Source: Gemmatimonas sp. (GTDB taxonomy: Bacteria; Gemmatimonadota; Gemmatimonadetes; Gemmatimonadales; Gemmatimonadaceae). From it: a stretch of 64,000 nt of DNA. A program made the position numbers and the translations under genes. Shown here in pieces: positions 10,667 through 19,336 of the stretch (position 1 is its first letter; each line of letters begins with the position of its first letter). A model generated the notes under the pieces. The model worked only from the letters and a program-made list of their open reading frames with translations, searched no databases and had not been told where the DNA came from. The stretch spans positions 83,007 to 147,006 of the forward strand of contig JAABRO010000060.1 of assembly GCA_011390885.1 (NCBI GenBank), in the 5' to 3' direction.

Positions 10667-11233
10667 ATGCGGTCCAGATCGCTCGTGGTCTCTCTGCTCG
10701 CCATCGCCCCTCTGCTGCTCGCCTGCGGCGGCGGTGCATCGAACGCCGATTCTTCCAGCGCCGAATCAGGAGCGCCACCCGAAGCACGCTCCGCCGGACA
10801 GGCCAACACCGACGACGGCGAGTCCATGCCGAACGTGGTGCGCATCGCCGCCGGCTCGGCCGACCATACCACGCTCGTGGCGGCGCTCGAGGCCGCCGGT
10901 CTGGTGGACGCGCTTGCCAATCCGGGGCCGTTCACCGTGTTCGCGCCGGTCAATACCGCGTTCGAGAAGCTCCCGGCCGGTGCCCTCGACGACCTGCTCA
11001 AGCCCGAGAACAAGGCCAAGCTCAAGGCCGTGCTGTACCACCACGTCATCACCTCGTCGCGGTCGCTCGATGATTTCGCTGATGGCGAAGTGATCAGCAT
11101 GCTCGACGGGCCTCAGGAGACGATCCGCAAGACCGCCGACGGCGCCTTCATCGGGGATGCCCGAATCGTCGCCTCCGTGCAGGCGTCGAACGGGATGGTG
11201 CACGTGGTGGACGCGGTGATCCTGCCCGAGTGA
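10667..11233 (+). CDS. Fasciclin (FAS1) domain lipoprotein
   Basis: This 188-residue protein starts at the ATG at 10667, where a short basic stretch, a hydrophobic core and LLLACGGG give a clear lipoprotein signal with lipobox Cys20. After a low-complexity Ser/Ala/Glu linker there is one FAS1 domain. It has the hallmark segments TTLVAALEAAGLVDAL, NPGPFTVFAPVNTAFEKLP and YHHVITSSRS, and ends with SNGMVHVVDAVILPE. FAS1 domains mediate adhesion or ligand binding; the ligand here is unknown. It stands alone, with about 170 bases of leader, and converges on the next gene. It is related to the four-domain fasciclin protein at 17549. Confidence 0.88.
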   Translation: MRSRSLVVSLLAIAPLLLACGGGASNADSSSAESGAPPEARSAGQANTDDGESMPNVVRIAAGSADHTTLVAALEAAGLVDALANPGPFTVFAPVNTAFEKLPAGALDDLLKPENKAKLKAVLYHHVITSSRSLDDFADGEVISMLDGPQETIRKTADGAFIGDARIVASVQASNGMVHVVDAVILPE

Positions 11234-11263
11234 CCGTACGCCGCGGACCCCGGCGCGCGACCG

Positions 11264-11279
11264 GTGAGGTTCGCCTCAC
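11264..11279. terminator. Bidirectional UUCG-type hairpin between convergent genes
   Basis: A gtgagg / cctcac stem closed by a TTCG tetraloop, extendable outward by accg/cggt with one bulge, lies between the fasciclin gene and the end of the minus-strand gene and overlaps that gene's stop codon. It reads as a hairpin from both sides. Confidence 0.5.
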
Positions 11280-12994
11280 GCGGTCGCCGCTGCGGCGCAG
11301 GCGCGGCGCCAGCCGTCGAGCAGCGTGACGTGCTGCGTGAGCAGCAGCTGGTGCTGCCATTCGGATGCCTCGCCCTTCGCGCGGATCACCCGCTCGAGCA
11401 GGTCGCGGTCGTGCGGTGACCACTGCTCGAGGTCCGGCACGAGGTCCACGGCGAGCGCCCACAGGTCGAACGCCTCGCCCGCCGCGCCGCGCCAGTCGCG
11501 CATCCGGGACGTGTGCAGCTCCCGCTCGAGCCGCGCCACCGCGGTGCGCTGCGCCGCGTCGCGATCACCGGCGTAGGCGTGCGCGATGTGCCGCTGCACC
11601 GCCATCGTGAGGACGGCCGTGTCGATCGGCGCGCGGTGCGCCGCGTGCGATGTGGTCGCGGCATCCGTCCTCGACGGCACGACGAGCTGCAGCCCCGCCA
11701 CCACCAGCTCGCGCAAGCGAGGCATCGGCACCATGTACCCGCGTCGCGTCGTGAGCTTCGCGAACTCCCGTTCCGCGACACGCCCGAGCCGCGCATCGGT
11801 GGGGCGGAACCCGAGGCGGTAGTAGAACCAGTACGCACCGGAGCGCAGCCCTTCCGGGTTGTCGTGGCCGAGCTGGTAGTTCTCCGCCTCGAAGCAGGAC
11901 ACGCCGTAGCGCTGGTGATACAGGCGCAGCAGCTGCGCGAAGAACCACGCCGACTCGCCGCCGCGCTGCGCGGGGAACACGTTGATCCCCACCTTCGAGC
12001 GCTGCGGAAAGAGCCACGCGCCGCCGTACGCCAGCGGCACGCCGTTGCGAAACGCCATGAAGCCCACGTAGCTGTCGAACGGCAGACGATGGGCCAGGTC
12101 GAGCGAGAACAGCGCGATGCGCAGGCCGCGCCCCATGTCGTGCAGCGTCACGTCGCTCGCATGCGTGACCGGGTCCGTTTCGCGCTGCAGCGAGGCGAGC
12201 ACCACGCGCGCCGTGTCGATCAGGGCGTTGCGCTGCCGCGTGTCGAGGGCCACCGCCTCCGGCAGTGGCTCGGCGAGCACCGCGGCCAGCTGCACGCCGC
12301 GCTGCGGTCCGTCCGGCAGGGTGAACACTGGCCCCTGCGGCGCGCGCGCGGACGTCATGGCGCCGGTACGCGTGCCGAGCGGCACCGTGAGGTACGGTTG
12401 CAGTCGCGCGAACAGATGGGCGCGAAGCGCCTCGCTCGCCTCCAGCCGGTCGAGGCGAACCATGAGGTGCGCCAGTCTCGCTTCGGGCGTGGGACCAAGG
12501 AGTCGCTCCGCGAGTTCGCGTGCGCTCCCCTCGAGCAGGTCGGGCACCTCCCGCTCCACGGGGAGCAACAGCGTGCGCAGCACCTCGCGCGCCTCCTCGT
12601 CGGGGGCCTCGAGCGACAACAGGCCCGCGCGCCCACGCCACCGGCCCAGCAGCAGGCGACGCACGAGCCGGTGCGAGAACGAGGCCTCGAGTCGCGTGCC
12701 TGTCACGCCACTGTTCGCGAGCGCCGCCGCGTGACGCGGAGAGGACGAACACATCGCTGCCGCACGCCTCGCCACACGCAGCAGCTCCCGCTTCGCGAGC
12801 CTGTGCTGCTGCTCGCCGCCCGGATGGGCAAGCACGAAGAGCAGCAGGTCGTGCCACTCGCGAAGCGCGCGGGGCGACGCGGCGGAGCGTCCGAGCAGCG
12901 CGCGGAAGACCGCGTCTCGGTCCGGTGCCGCGCGCGAGAGCGAGGCGCGTGCGGCAAGCACCTCGGCTGTGGTGAGTGCGGTGGGAGCGGCCAC
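11276..12994 (-). CDS. Unrecognised 572-residue protein with an acetyltransferase-like segment
   Basis: I do not recognise the family. The protein is mostly helical and Arg/Ala/Leu-rich. The middle (about residues 300-400) has a run of strands and a tail resembling the GNAT N-acetyltransferase fold: SYVGFMAFRNGVPLAYGGAW, then GINVFPAQRGGESAWFFAQL, and YWFYYRLGFRPTDARLG, where YRLGF recalls the usual GNAT YxxxGF end. No classical R/QxxGxG/A acetyl-CoA loop is obvious, so the assignment is weak. There is no signal peptide or transmembrane helix. The start is GTG at 12994. A TAGCTT hexamer 5 bases upstream on the minus strand suggests a leaderless transcript. It is divergent from the sigma-factor gene. 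Confidence 0.6.
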   Translation of the reverse strand: MAAPTALTTAEVLAARASLSRAAPDRDAVFRALLGRSAASPRALREWHDLLLFVLAHPGGEQQHRLAKRELLRVARRAAAMCSSSPRHAAALANSGVTGTRLEASFSHRLVRRLLLGRWRGRAGLLSLEAPDEEAREVLRTLLLPVEREVPDLLEGSARELAERLLGPTPEARLAHLMVRLDRLEASEALRAHLFARLQPYLTVPLGTRTGAMTSARAPQGPVFTLPDGPQRGVQLAAVLAEPLPEAVALDTRQRNALIDTARVVLASLQRETDPVTHASDVTLHDMGRGLRIALFSLDLAHRLPFDSYVGFMAFRNGVPLAYGGAWLFPQRSKVGINVFPAQRGGESAWFFAQLLRLYHQRYGVSCFEAENYQLGHDNPEGLRSGAYWFYYRLGFRPTDARLGRVAEREFAKLTTRRGYMVPMPRLRELVVAGLQLVVPSRTDAATTSHAAHRAPIDTAVLTMAVQRHIAHAYAGDRDAAQRTAVARLERELHTSRMRDWRGAAGEAFDLWALAVDLVPDLEQWSPHDRDLLERVIRAKGEASEWQHQLLLTQHVTLLDGWRRACAAAATA

Positions 12995-13055
12995 GCCGGA
13001 AGCTAGTCGAGGCCGGGCCGTTTGGGGGCGCGCGACGAGGCGGGGGCGCGGCCGC

Positions 13056-13084
13056 TGGTCACCGGGTCCCGGTGGTGCGTATGC
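13056..13084 (+). promoter_or_regulatory. Candidate promoter of the ECF sigma gene
   Basis: TGGTCA (13056-13061) and TATGCT (13079-13084) are spaced by 17 bases. The expected transcription start at about 13091 falls just before the ATGATG at 13093-13098, again giving little or no leader. Confidence 0.4.
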
Positions 13085-13092
13085 TCAAGGAC

Positions 13093-13671
13093 ATGATGAC
13101 CGAGCAACCGCCCGCCCTCGATCCGTACCCGGAGTGGACGCGTCGCCTGCAGGCCTCCGACCACGGGGCGCTGGAGGCCGTCTTTGCCGACGCGCACGAC
13201 GCGCTCGTGGCCTACGCGCGTCGTCTGTTGGGCGATGTGGCGCAGGCGCGCGACGTGGTCCAGATCGCCTTCATCCGGCTCTGGGATCATCGCACCTCAC
13301 TCGATCCAGAACGATCGGTGCGTGCCTGGCTGTTCCGGACGGTGCGGAACCTCGCCCTGACCCGGATCCGGGATGAACGCAACCAGGCGCAGTCACTCGA
13401 AGCGTGGGAAGAGGCCCCGCTGTGGCGTGCCCCCGAGCCGGAGGCGCTGCTCGAGGAAGGTGAACTCGGCCGCGCCCTGCAGGGGTGGCTGGCGGAACTC
13501 CCCGATCGACAGCGGGAGGCGATCGTCTTGAGTCGGTTCGAAGGGCTGTCACACGAAGAGATTGCGGCGGTGATGGAGATCGCCCCCCGCACGGTCAACA
13601 ACCACATCGTCCGCGGGTTGCAGGCCCTCCGCGCGCGGTTCGATGCCAACTGGACGCAGGAGCAGGCATGA
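13093..13671 (+). CDS. ECF-family RNA polymerase sigma factor (FecI-like)
   Basis: This 192-residue extracytoplasmic-function sigma factor has region 2 (YARRLLGDVAQARDVVQIAF, then RLWDHR and RAWLFRTVRNLAL) and region 4 (LPDRQREAIVLSRFEGLSHE, then EIAAVMEIAPRTVNNHIVRG as the helix-turn-helix). The start is one of two adjacent ATGs at 13093/13096; the upstream in-frame GTG at 12976 would put the promoter inside the gene. The gene overlaps the FecR-like gene by ATGA, and that gene overlaps a TonB receptor with an STN domain. This is the classic FecI-FecR-FecA cell-surface signalling layout, so the sigma factor should be released when the receptor binds its ligand. Confidence 0.92.
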   Translation: MMTEQPPALDPYPEWTRRLQASDHGALEAVFADAHDALVAYARRLLGDVAQARDVVQIAFIRLWDHRTSLDPERSVRAWLFRTVRNLALTRIRDERNQAQSLEAWEEAPLWRAPEPEALLEEGELGRALQGWLAELPDRQREAIVLSRFEGLSHEEIAAVMEIAPRTVNNHIVRGLQALRARFDANWTQEQA

Positions 13672-14717
13672 GTGACGCACGGAATCGGGCGCTGCCGGAG
13701 CCCGTCGGTGACGAGGTCGCCTCGGACGCCGAGCGCACGGCGCTGGCGGAGGTGTGGGGGCGTCTCGAGGCGGCGCGTCCGGCACCCGCCGTGGCGACCG
13801 ACGAGCGGGCGGCAATGTGGGCGGCGATCGCCGCGGCGACGCGGCCGCAGGCCGGCGATGTCGCGGCATCGCCGCCCGCCGTCGCAGACCCGGATGCGAC
13901 GGACGTGGCGGGCGCGGCGGCGAGGCCCCCGCACCGCGCCGCACCGCGCCTGTCGCCGCCGATGCCTCCCGCCTGGGCGCGGCGCGGACGCCGCACCGCC
14001 GTCGGCGTGATGGCTGCGGCGATCGCCGTGCTGCTGGGCGTCGTCGGCCGTCCCGGGGCCTGGGAGGAGGTCACGGTGCCGCGCGGTCGACAGGAGGAGC
14101 TTCAGCTGCCCGATGGTTCGCGCGTCGCGCTCGAGGGAGGGAGTACCTTGCGCTTTCGTCGCGGCTTCCGCGGCTGGTTCGGCCGGCCGGCGGAGCGTCT
14201 GACGGAGCTCGAGGGCACCGGCTATTTCGCGGTCACGCGAGACGGGCGTCCGTTCACCGTGCGGACCTACAATGCGTCGGTGCGCGTGCTTGGCACCGCG
14301 TTCAACGTACAGGCGCGGCGCGGCGATACCACCGGCACCACGGTTGCCGTGGCAGAGGGCCGCGTCGAGCTCCTCGGGACGACGCGGTCTGGCGTCACCC
14401 TCGGTGCCGGTCAGCGGGCCGTGCTGGCGCACGGAGCGCTCGGGCCGGGAGACGTGGAAGCCCTTCCGGTCGATCGCGTGGCGCCGTGGCGCACGGGCGG
14501 ATTCGTCGCAATCGACGAACCACTGGCGGTCGTGTTGGGCTCCCTCGAGCGGCACTTCGCAGCCGTGATCACCCTGGAGGCCCCGGACCGCGCTGATCGC
14601 AGGGTCACGCTGTACTTCCCCTCCGCTGCGCTGGAGCGGGTGCTCACCGATCTCGCCACGATGCAGGAGCTTGTGCTGGAACGCCGACGCGACGGGTACG
14701 TGTTGCGTTCGCAGTGA
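13668..14717 (+). CDS. FecR-family anti-sigma factor
   Basis: This 349-residue protein has a cytoplasmic N-terminal region (about 1-110), one transmembrane segment (TAVGVMAAAIAVLLGVVG, about 113-131) and a periplasmic FecR domain. The FecR domain has the typical repeats TVPRGRQEELQLPDGSRVAL, FAVTRDGRPFTVRTYNASVR and VLGTAFNVQARR. A C-terminal STN-like stretch (PLAVVLGSLERHFAAVITLE) follows. FecR proteins hold an ECF sigma factor at the membrane and relay receptor occupancy. The start is the ATG at 13668, which overlaps the sigma stop; frame extension further upstream runs through the sigma gene and is not real. Confidence 0.92.
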   Translation: MSDARNRALPEPVGDEVASDAERTALAEVWGRLEAARPAPAVATDERAAMWAAIAAATRPQAGDVAASPPAVADPDATDVAGAAARPPHRAAPRLSPPMPPAWARRGRRTAVGVMAAAIAVLLGVVGRPGAWEEVTVPRGRQEELQLPDGSRVALEGGSTLRFRRGFRGWFGRPAERLTELEGTGYFAVTRDGRPFTVRTYNASVRVLGTAFNVQARRGDTTGTTVAVAEGRVELLGTTRSGVTLGAGQRAVLAHGALGPGDVEALPVDRVAPWRTGGFVAIDEPLAVVLGSLERHFAAVITLEAPDRADRRVTLYFPSAALERVLTDLATMQELVLERRRDGYVLRSQ

Positions 14718-17446
14718 TGCAGACACCGCCACGACATCGGCACGCCCCGCACCCACGCGCCTTCATCTGGCTCGTGGCGGCTGCCATCGCCGTGCCGTCT
14801 GCCTCGGAGGTCCGCGCGCAGGCGCCGCGCGGACCGGTCGAGGCCACGATCACGCTCTCGCTGCGCGGTGTGCCGGTCACCGAGGCATTGGACCGGTTCG
14901 CGGCCGTGAGTGGGGTCAGTCTCGTGTTCGACCCCGCCGTCGTCGGAAGTGGACGGGTCTTCTGCCAGGTCGAAGAGGCGCCGCCGGAAGCGATGCTGCG
15001 GTGCATCGTGCGCGAGGCCGGGCTGGACTTCTATCGCCTGTCGTCCGGCACGTACGTGGTGATCGCGTCGCTCGCCCAGGCCCCGCAGTTCGCGACCCTC
15101 GCGGGGCAGGTGACCGACGCGGCGAGTGGGGAGCCAGTGCCGCTGGCCCGCGTGTCCCTCGACCAGGACATCGGGGCGCGCACCGTCAATGACGCCGGCG
15201 CCTTCCGGTTTGCCGCGCTGCTGCCCGGGCGCTATCAGGTGCGCGTGCAGGCGGTGGGCTACCGCCCGCTCGTTCACACGGTGGAGCTGGCGCCGGGACG
15301 GATCGAGCGATGGCGCGCGCCGCTCGAGCCGCTGCCCGCGACGCTCGCGCTGGTCGAGGTGACAGGGCTGTCGCCGGCGGGCGGGGCGTCGCCCACGGGG
15401 GCCCAGACGATCGCGGTCGACTCCACCTCCGCGGCACTCGCGGCGAGCGGGCTGCTGCGCGCCGCGGCGTACCAGCTGGGGGTCGGCCAGCGCGCGCTGG
15501 CCGGTGACCTGCACATCCAGGGCGGCGAAGCGGGCGAGCATCAGTACCGACTCGATGGCGTGCCGGTGTTCGATCCCGTGTCCGTGGCGCGGCTGTTCGG
15601 TGCCTTCACGCCACTCGCCATCCGGCAGCTGACCGTGCACAAGGCGGGATTCGGCGTGACGAACGGCAGCTATACGGCTGGCGTGATCGATCTCGAGCAC
15701 TCCCTTGGCGCGGGCGGCGACGGGCTCGTGACGCACCTCGACCCGGTGGCGGCCTCGGTGCGTTACAGCGCGCGCGGCACGGTTGGTGGCCGCCGTGTCC
15801 AGGGCATGATCGCCGGGCGAAGGAGCCTCTGGGATGTGAATGCGGTGCCCTCGCTCTCGCAGGCATTCGACGGCTGGGCGCGCGTCGACCCGCTGCTGCT
15901 CGATCGCGTCAGCGGCGCGCCGGTCGCGGTCGGCCCCGACGCGTCGTTCGCGATCGATCGGCATACGCCCAGCCTGCGCTTCGTGGACGTGCACAGCGCG
16001 GCGCGCGTCGAGCTGGGCGCCTTCCAGTCCGTCGCCGCGTCCGCCTTCATTTCGAGCAATGCGGTGAGTGCCGACGTGCGCGCCTTCGCGTCGTCGGCCG
16101 GTGAGGACGCGGTGCGGCTCGAGACGCGCGACGCGTATGCATGGCAAACAGTGGGCGGCATGGTGCGGCACGACTGGCAGCCGACGGCACGTGTGCAGCA
16201 GATGCTGCGGCTGCGCATGAGCGGGCATCAGCTCGCGCATCGGCATCACGCCGTCGCGGCCGCCGAGGTCGGGCCGATCGCGTCCGCGGCCCCGGACCGC
16301 CACGAGTCCAACGCGGTGGCGGAAGTGTCGCTCGACGCGATCACGCGCCTGGCAGCCACCGACGCTGGCGAACTGACGGTTGGCGCGGAGCTCGCGCGCA
16401 CCGACAGCCGCATGGACATGGACAACGGCGTGTTTCGGCCGATGCAGAGCGCGGGCGCCGCGTGGCGCGTGGCCCAGTTCACCGAGTGGCGGCAGCGCCT
16501 GCCGCGCGGCCTGCGCATCGATGCAGGGCTGCGCCTCACGTGGGTCCCGACGTTCGCGACGGTGTATGGCGAGCCGCGCATCGCGCTGCTCGGCGAGCAC
16601 GATCGGGAGCGAGGCGTGCTCGCATGGCGCCTCGCCGGCGGTGTGTATCGCCAGTTCGTCTCGCAGTTCGACCTGCCGGCGCTCGGTCCGACGGCCGTGG
16701 CGAGCGGCGTGCGCTTCTGGCTGCCGGTCGATGGCACCATCCGGCCGGCCGAGACGTACCACGCGGCGGCCGAGGTCGTCTGGCGTCATGTCCGCGGGCT
16801 CGAGTTGCGCGCCGAGGCGTACCACAAATGGCTCACGTCACTGCCGGCGCTCGACTTCGGCGTGCTGCTCGGCGAAGGCGGCGCGCTGCCTCACGGCCTG
16901 ACGCAATCCGACTTCATCGGCGTCAGTCGCGGCCGGACGGCTGGCGCAGGAGTCCGCGTCGCGCAGGAGGCACGCGCGGGTCGGGCCTCCCTCGCGATCG
17001 ACGTCGGTCACTCCGTGCGCTCCTTTCCCGGTCGATTCGACGGCCGGCCCACGCGGACGCCGTGGAACGAGTCGCTTCGCGTCACGTCGTCCATCGAGGC
17101 GCGCCTGCCCGGTACGTTCACGCTCTCGATGCAGTCGCGAAGTGCCTGGGGACGCGCGTGGGCCCTGCGGCGTGCGTACTACGACCTGGCACTCGCGGCG
17201 CTGCCAGTGACGACGCCGGGGAACGATCGATTGCCGGCGTGGCACGAAACGGATGTCGCGATCGCGCGCGCGTTCGCGATCGGCAGTGCACGCGCAGAAC
17301 TCTCGCTGAGCGCGTTGAATCTGTTCGCGCGCGCGAACGTGATCGATGCGTGGCTTGTTCCCTCGTCGGAAGGCGCGTCGTTCTCGCGCGTACCGCGCAT
17401 CGGTGTCGCGCGACAGTTGCTCCTCGCCGCGCGCGTGCGTCGCTGA
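14717..17446 (+). CDS. TonB-dependent receptor with N-terminal STN signalling domain
   Basis: A 909-residue outer-membrane receptor. The order is: signal peptide ending in VRAQA; STN domain (about residues 40-115, ITLSLRGVPVTEALDRF through the end of SGTYVVIA); a carboxypeptidase-regulatory-like beta domain (LAGQVTDAASGEPVPLARVS); a plug-like segment (LHIQGGEAGEHQYRLDGVPV); and a long barrel ending in ARQLLLAARVRR. The STN domain contacts the periplasmic part of FecR, which fits the adjacent FecR and sigma genes. Start is ATG at 14717, overlapping the FecR stop; GTG at 14714 is also possible. The imported ligand is unknown. Family members handle siderophores or glycans, and the following four-fasciclin lipoprotein may belong to the regulon. 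Confidence 0.9.
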   Translation: MQTPPRHRHAPHPRAFIWLVAAAIAVPSASEVRAQAPRGPVEATITLSLRGVPVTEALDRFAAVSGVSLVFDPAVVGSGRVFCQVEEAPPEAMLRCIVREAGLDFYRLSSGTYVVIASLAQAPQFATLAGQVTDAASGEPVPLARVSLDQDIGARTVNDAGAFRFAALLPGRYQVRVQAVGYRPLVHTVELAPGRIERWRAPLEPLPATLALVEVTGLSPAGGASPTGAQTIAVDSTSAALAASGLLRAAAYQLGVGQRALAGDLHIQGGEAGEHQYRLDGVPVFDPVSVARLFGAFTPLAIRQLTVHKAGFGVTNGSYTAGVIDLEHSLGAGGDGLVTHLDPVAASVRYSARGTVGGRRVQGMIAGRRSLWDVNAVPSLSQAFDGWARVDPLLLDRVSGAPVAVGPDASFAIDRHTPSLRFVDVHSAARVELGAFQSVAASAFISSNAVSADVRAFASSAGEDAVRLETRDAYAWQTVGGMVRHDWQPTARVQQMLRLRMSGHQLAHRHHAVAAAEVGPIASAAPDRHESNAVAEVSLDAITRLAATDAGELTVGAELARTDSRMDMDNGVFRPMQSAGAAWRVAQFTEWRQRLPRGLRIDAGLRLTWVPTFATVYGEPRIALLGEHDRERGVLAWRLAGGVYRQFVSQFDLPALGPTAVASGVRFWLPVDGTIRPAETYHAAAEVVWRHVRGLELRAEAYHKWLTSLPALDFGVLLGEGGALPHGLTQSDFIGVSRGRTAGAGVRVAQEARAGRASLAIDVGHSVRSFPGRFDGRPTRTPWNESLRVTSSIEARLPGTFTLSMQSRSAWGRAWALRRAYYDLALAALPVTTPGNDRLPAWHETDVAIARAFAIGSARAELSLSALNLFARANVIDAWLVPSSEGASFSRVPRIGVARQLLLAARVRR

Positions 17447-17474
17447 CGCGCTGGTCATCGCGCATCGTTGTTGC

Positions 17475-17527
17475 GTAGTGAAGGTACGCGCGGCACGCAG
17501 CATGTGCGCGCCTCGCGACTTCACTAC
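17475..17527 (+). other. Long imperfect hairpin in the fasciclin leader
   Basis: The arms gtagtgaag (17475-17483) and cttcactac (17519-17527) are perfectly complementary over 9 bp and enclose a second GC-rich stem. The element lies after the receptor stop and just before a good Shine-Dalgarno site (gaggaa, 17535-17540) for the next gene. It could be a terminator for the receptor operon or a structured leader. Confidence 0.4.
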
Positions 17528-17548
17528 TCAGATCGAGGAAACCGCATC

Positions 17549-19276
17549 ATGCGACTGTTCGGACGTGGGCGCCGCGCGTGGACGCGCTTTGCGCCGGTGC
17601 TGCTGGCCGGCACTGCTCTGCTTGCCGCTTGCGGCGATGACGAATCGGCCGTTGAGCCGACGCCGCCGGCGACGGTGGTCGCCGCCGCGCAGGCCTCTCC
17701 CAACCTGAGCACGCTGGTGAGTGCGCTCACCGCGGCTGATCTCGTGGGCACGCTGAGCGGGCCTGGGCCCTTCACGGTGTTCGCGCCGGTGAACAGCGCG
17801 TTCGATGCCGTGCCGGCGGATGTGCTGCAGCGCCTGCTCGCGACGGGGAACGTGCAGATCCTGTCCAAGGTGCTGCGCTACCATGTGGTGCCGGGCCGAA
17901 TCCTCGCGGCCGATCTCCGTGAGGGCCAGGAGGTCACCACGGTCGAGGGCACCACGCTGCGCATCACCCTCGCCGGCGGCGCCCGCGTGAACAACGCCCG
18001 CATCACCACCACCGACATCCAGACCGGCAACGGCGTCGTCCACCTCATCGACGCGGTGATGACCGAGAGCCTCGACATTGTCGACGTGGCGACCATTCGC
18101 GGCTTCAGCTCGCTCGTGAGCGCGGTGGCCAGCGCCGGGCTCGTGGATGCGGTGCGCGGCAATGGTGCCGGCCAGGGCATCACGGTGTTCGCGCCCACCA
18201 ACGCGGCGTTCACGGCGCTTGGCACGCTGCCGGCGAATCCGGCGCTGTCGCAGGTGCTCACGTACCACGTGGTCGCGGGCCGTGCGCTTGCGGCGTCGCT
18301 CACCGACAACCAGCAGCTGACCACGCTCCAGGGCGGCACGGTGCGCTTCCGCACGAATCCGACGCGGCTGCAGGGCATCGCCAACACGGTGAACATCACG
18401 GCCACCGACATCGTGGCCAAGAACGGCGTGATTCACGTGATCGATGCCGTGCTGCTGCCCACCGCGCCCGTCACGCAGAACATCGTGCAGCTGGCCGGCG
18501 CGACACCGCAGCTCAGCACGCTCGTCACCGCCATCGGCGCCGCGAACCTCGGCGCCACGCTCAGCGGTGCGGGGCCGTTCACGGTCTTCGCGCCGGTGAA
18601 CAGCGCGTTCGATGCCGTGCCGGCCGATGTGCTGCAGCGGCTGCTGGAGACGGGCAACGTCGGCATCCTCTCCAAGGTGCTGCGCTACCACGTGGTGCCG
18701 GGGCGTGTCCTGGCCGCCGATCTCCGTGAAGGGCAGGAGGTCACCACGGTCGAGGGCACCACGCTGCGCATCACGCTGGCCGGTGGCGCACGCGTCAACA
18801 ACGCGCGCATCACGGCAACCGATATCCAGGCCACCAACGGTGTCGTGCACCTCATCGACGGTGTGCTCACCGAGAGTCTGGATATCGTGGATGTGGCCAC
18901 GATTCGCGGCTTCAGCTCGTTGGTCAATGCCGTCGCGACGGCGGGGCTCGTGGATGCGCTTCGTGGCAACGGCGCGGGGCAGGGCATCACCGTGTTCGCG
19001 CCGACCAACGCGGCGTTCACGGCGCTCGGCACGCTGCCGGCGAATCCGGCGCTCAGCAACGTGCTCACGGCGCACGTGGTCAATGGGCGTGCGCTTTCGA
19101 CCGGGCTGTCGAACAATCAGAGCGTGCCCACCCTGCAGGGCGGCAGCGTCACGATCCAGACCGGCCCGCTTCGCGTGCGTGGCGCCGGCAACACCGCGCC
19201 CGTCGGCATCTCAGCGACGGACATCGTCGCCAAGAACGGCGTCATTCACGTGATCGACGGCGTCATCCTGCCGTGA
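17549..19276 (+). CDS. Lipoprotein with four fasciclin (FAS1) domains
   Basis: A 575-residue lipoprotein starting at the ATG at 17549, 8 bases after gaggaa; the signal ends in LLAACGDD. Four FAS1 domains follow, arranged as an A-B-A-B duplication. Domains 1 and 3 both read GPFTVFAPVNSAFDAVPADV and YHVVPGR; domains 2 and 4 both read GITVFAPTNAAFTALGTLPA. Each ends with a VVHLIDAV/VIHVIDAV type strand. The DNA of the two halves matches at a constant offset of 807 bp (269 codons), so the second half is a recent tandem duplication. It is probably a cell-surface adhesion or ligand-binding protein; its place after the sigma/FecR/receptor set suggests shared control. Confidence 0.9.
   Translation: MRLFGRGRRAWTRFAPVLLAGTALLAACGDDESAVEPTPPATVVAAAQASPNLSTLVSALTAADLVGTLSGPGPFTVFAPVNSAFDAVPADVLQRLLATGNVQILSKVLRYHVVPGRILAADLREGQEVTTVEGTTLRITLAGGARVNNARITTTDIQTGNGVVHLIDAVMTESLDIVDVATIRGFSSLVSAVASAGLVDAVRGNGAGQGITVFAPTNAAFTALGTLPANPALSQVLTYHVVAGRALAASLTDNQQLTTLQGGTVRFRTNPTRLQGIANTVNITATDIVAKNGVIHVIDAVLLPTAPVTQNIVQLAGATPQLSTLVTAIGAANLGATLSGAGPFTVFAPVNSAFDAVPADVLQRLLETGNVGILSKVLRYHVVPGRVLAADLREGQEVTTVEGTTLRITLAGGARVNNARITATDIQATNGVVHLIDGVLTESLDIVDVATIRGFSSLVNAVATAGLVDALRGNGAGQGITVFAPTNAAFTALGTLPANPALSNVLTAHVVNGRALSTGLSNNQSVPTLQGGSVTIQTGPLRVRGAGNTAPVGISATDIVAKNGVIHVIDGVILP
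17700..19260 (+). repeat. 807-bp tandem duplication inside the fasciclin gene
   Basis: Matching landmarks sit 807 bp apart: gtgaacagcgcgttcgatgc at 17789 and 18596, and aggtcaccacggtcgagggc at 17931 and 18738. The unit is an exact multiple of three and covers one A-B pair of FAS1 domains. The edges given are approximate. Confidence 0.8.
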
Positions 19277-19286
19277 TCGCAGTTCG

Positions 19287-19324
19287 TCCCGGCGGGTGCT
19301 CGCACGGGCGAGCATCCGCCGGGA
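19287..19324. terminator. Bidirectional hairpin between convergent genes
   Basis: A 16-bp stem (tcccggcgggtgctcg / cgagcatccgccggga, one G-U pair) with a 6-base loop separates the fasciclin gene from the end of the peptidase gene on the other strand. Confidence 0.65.
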
Positions 19325-19336
19325 CCACCTCGGTGG

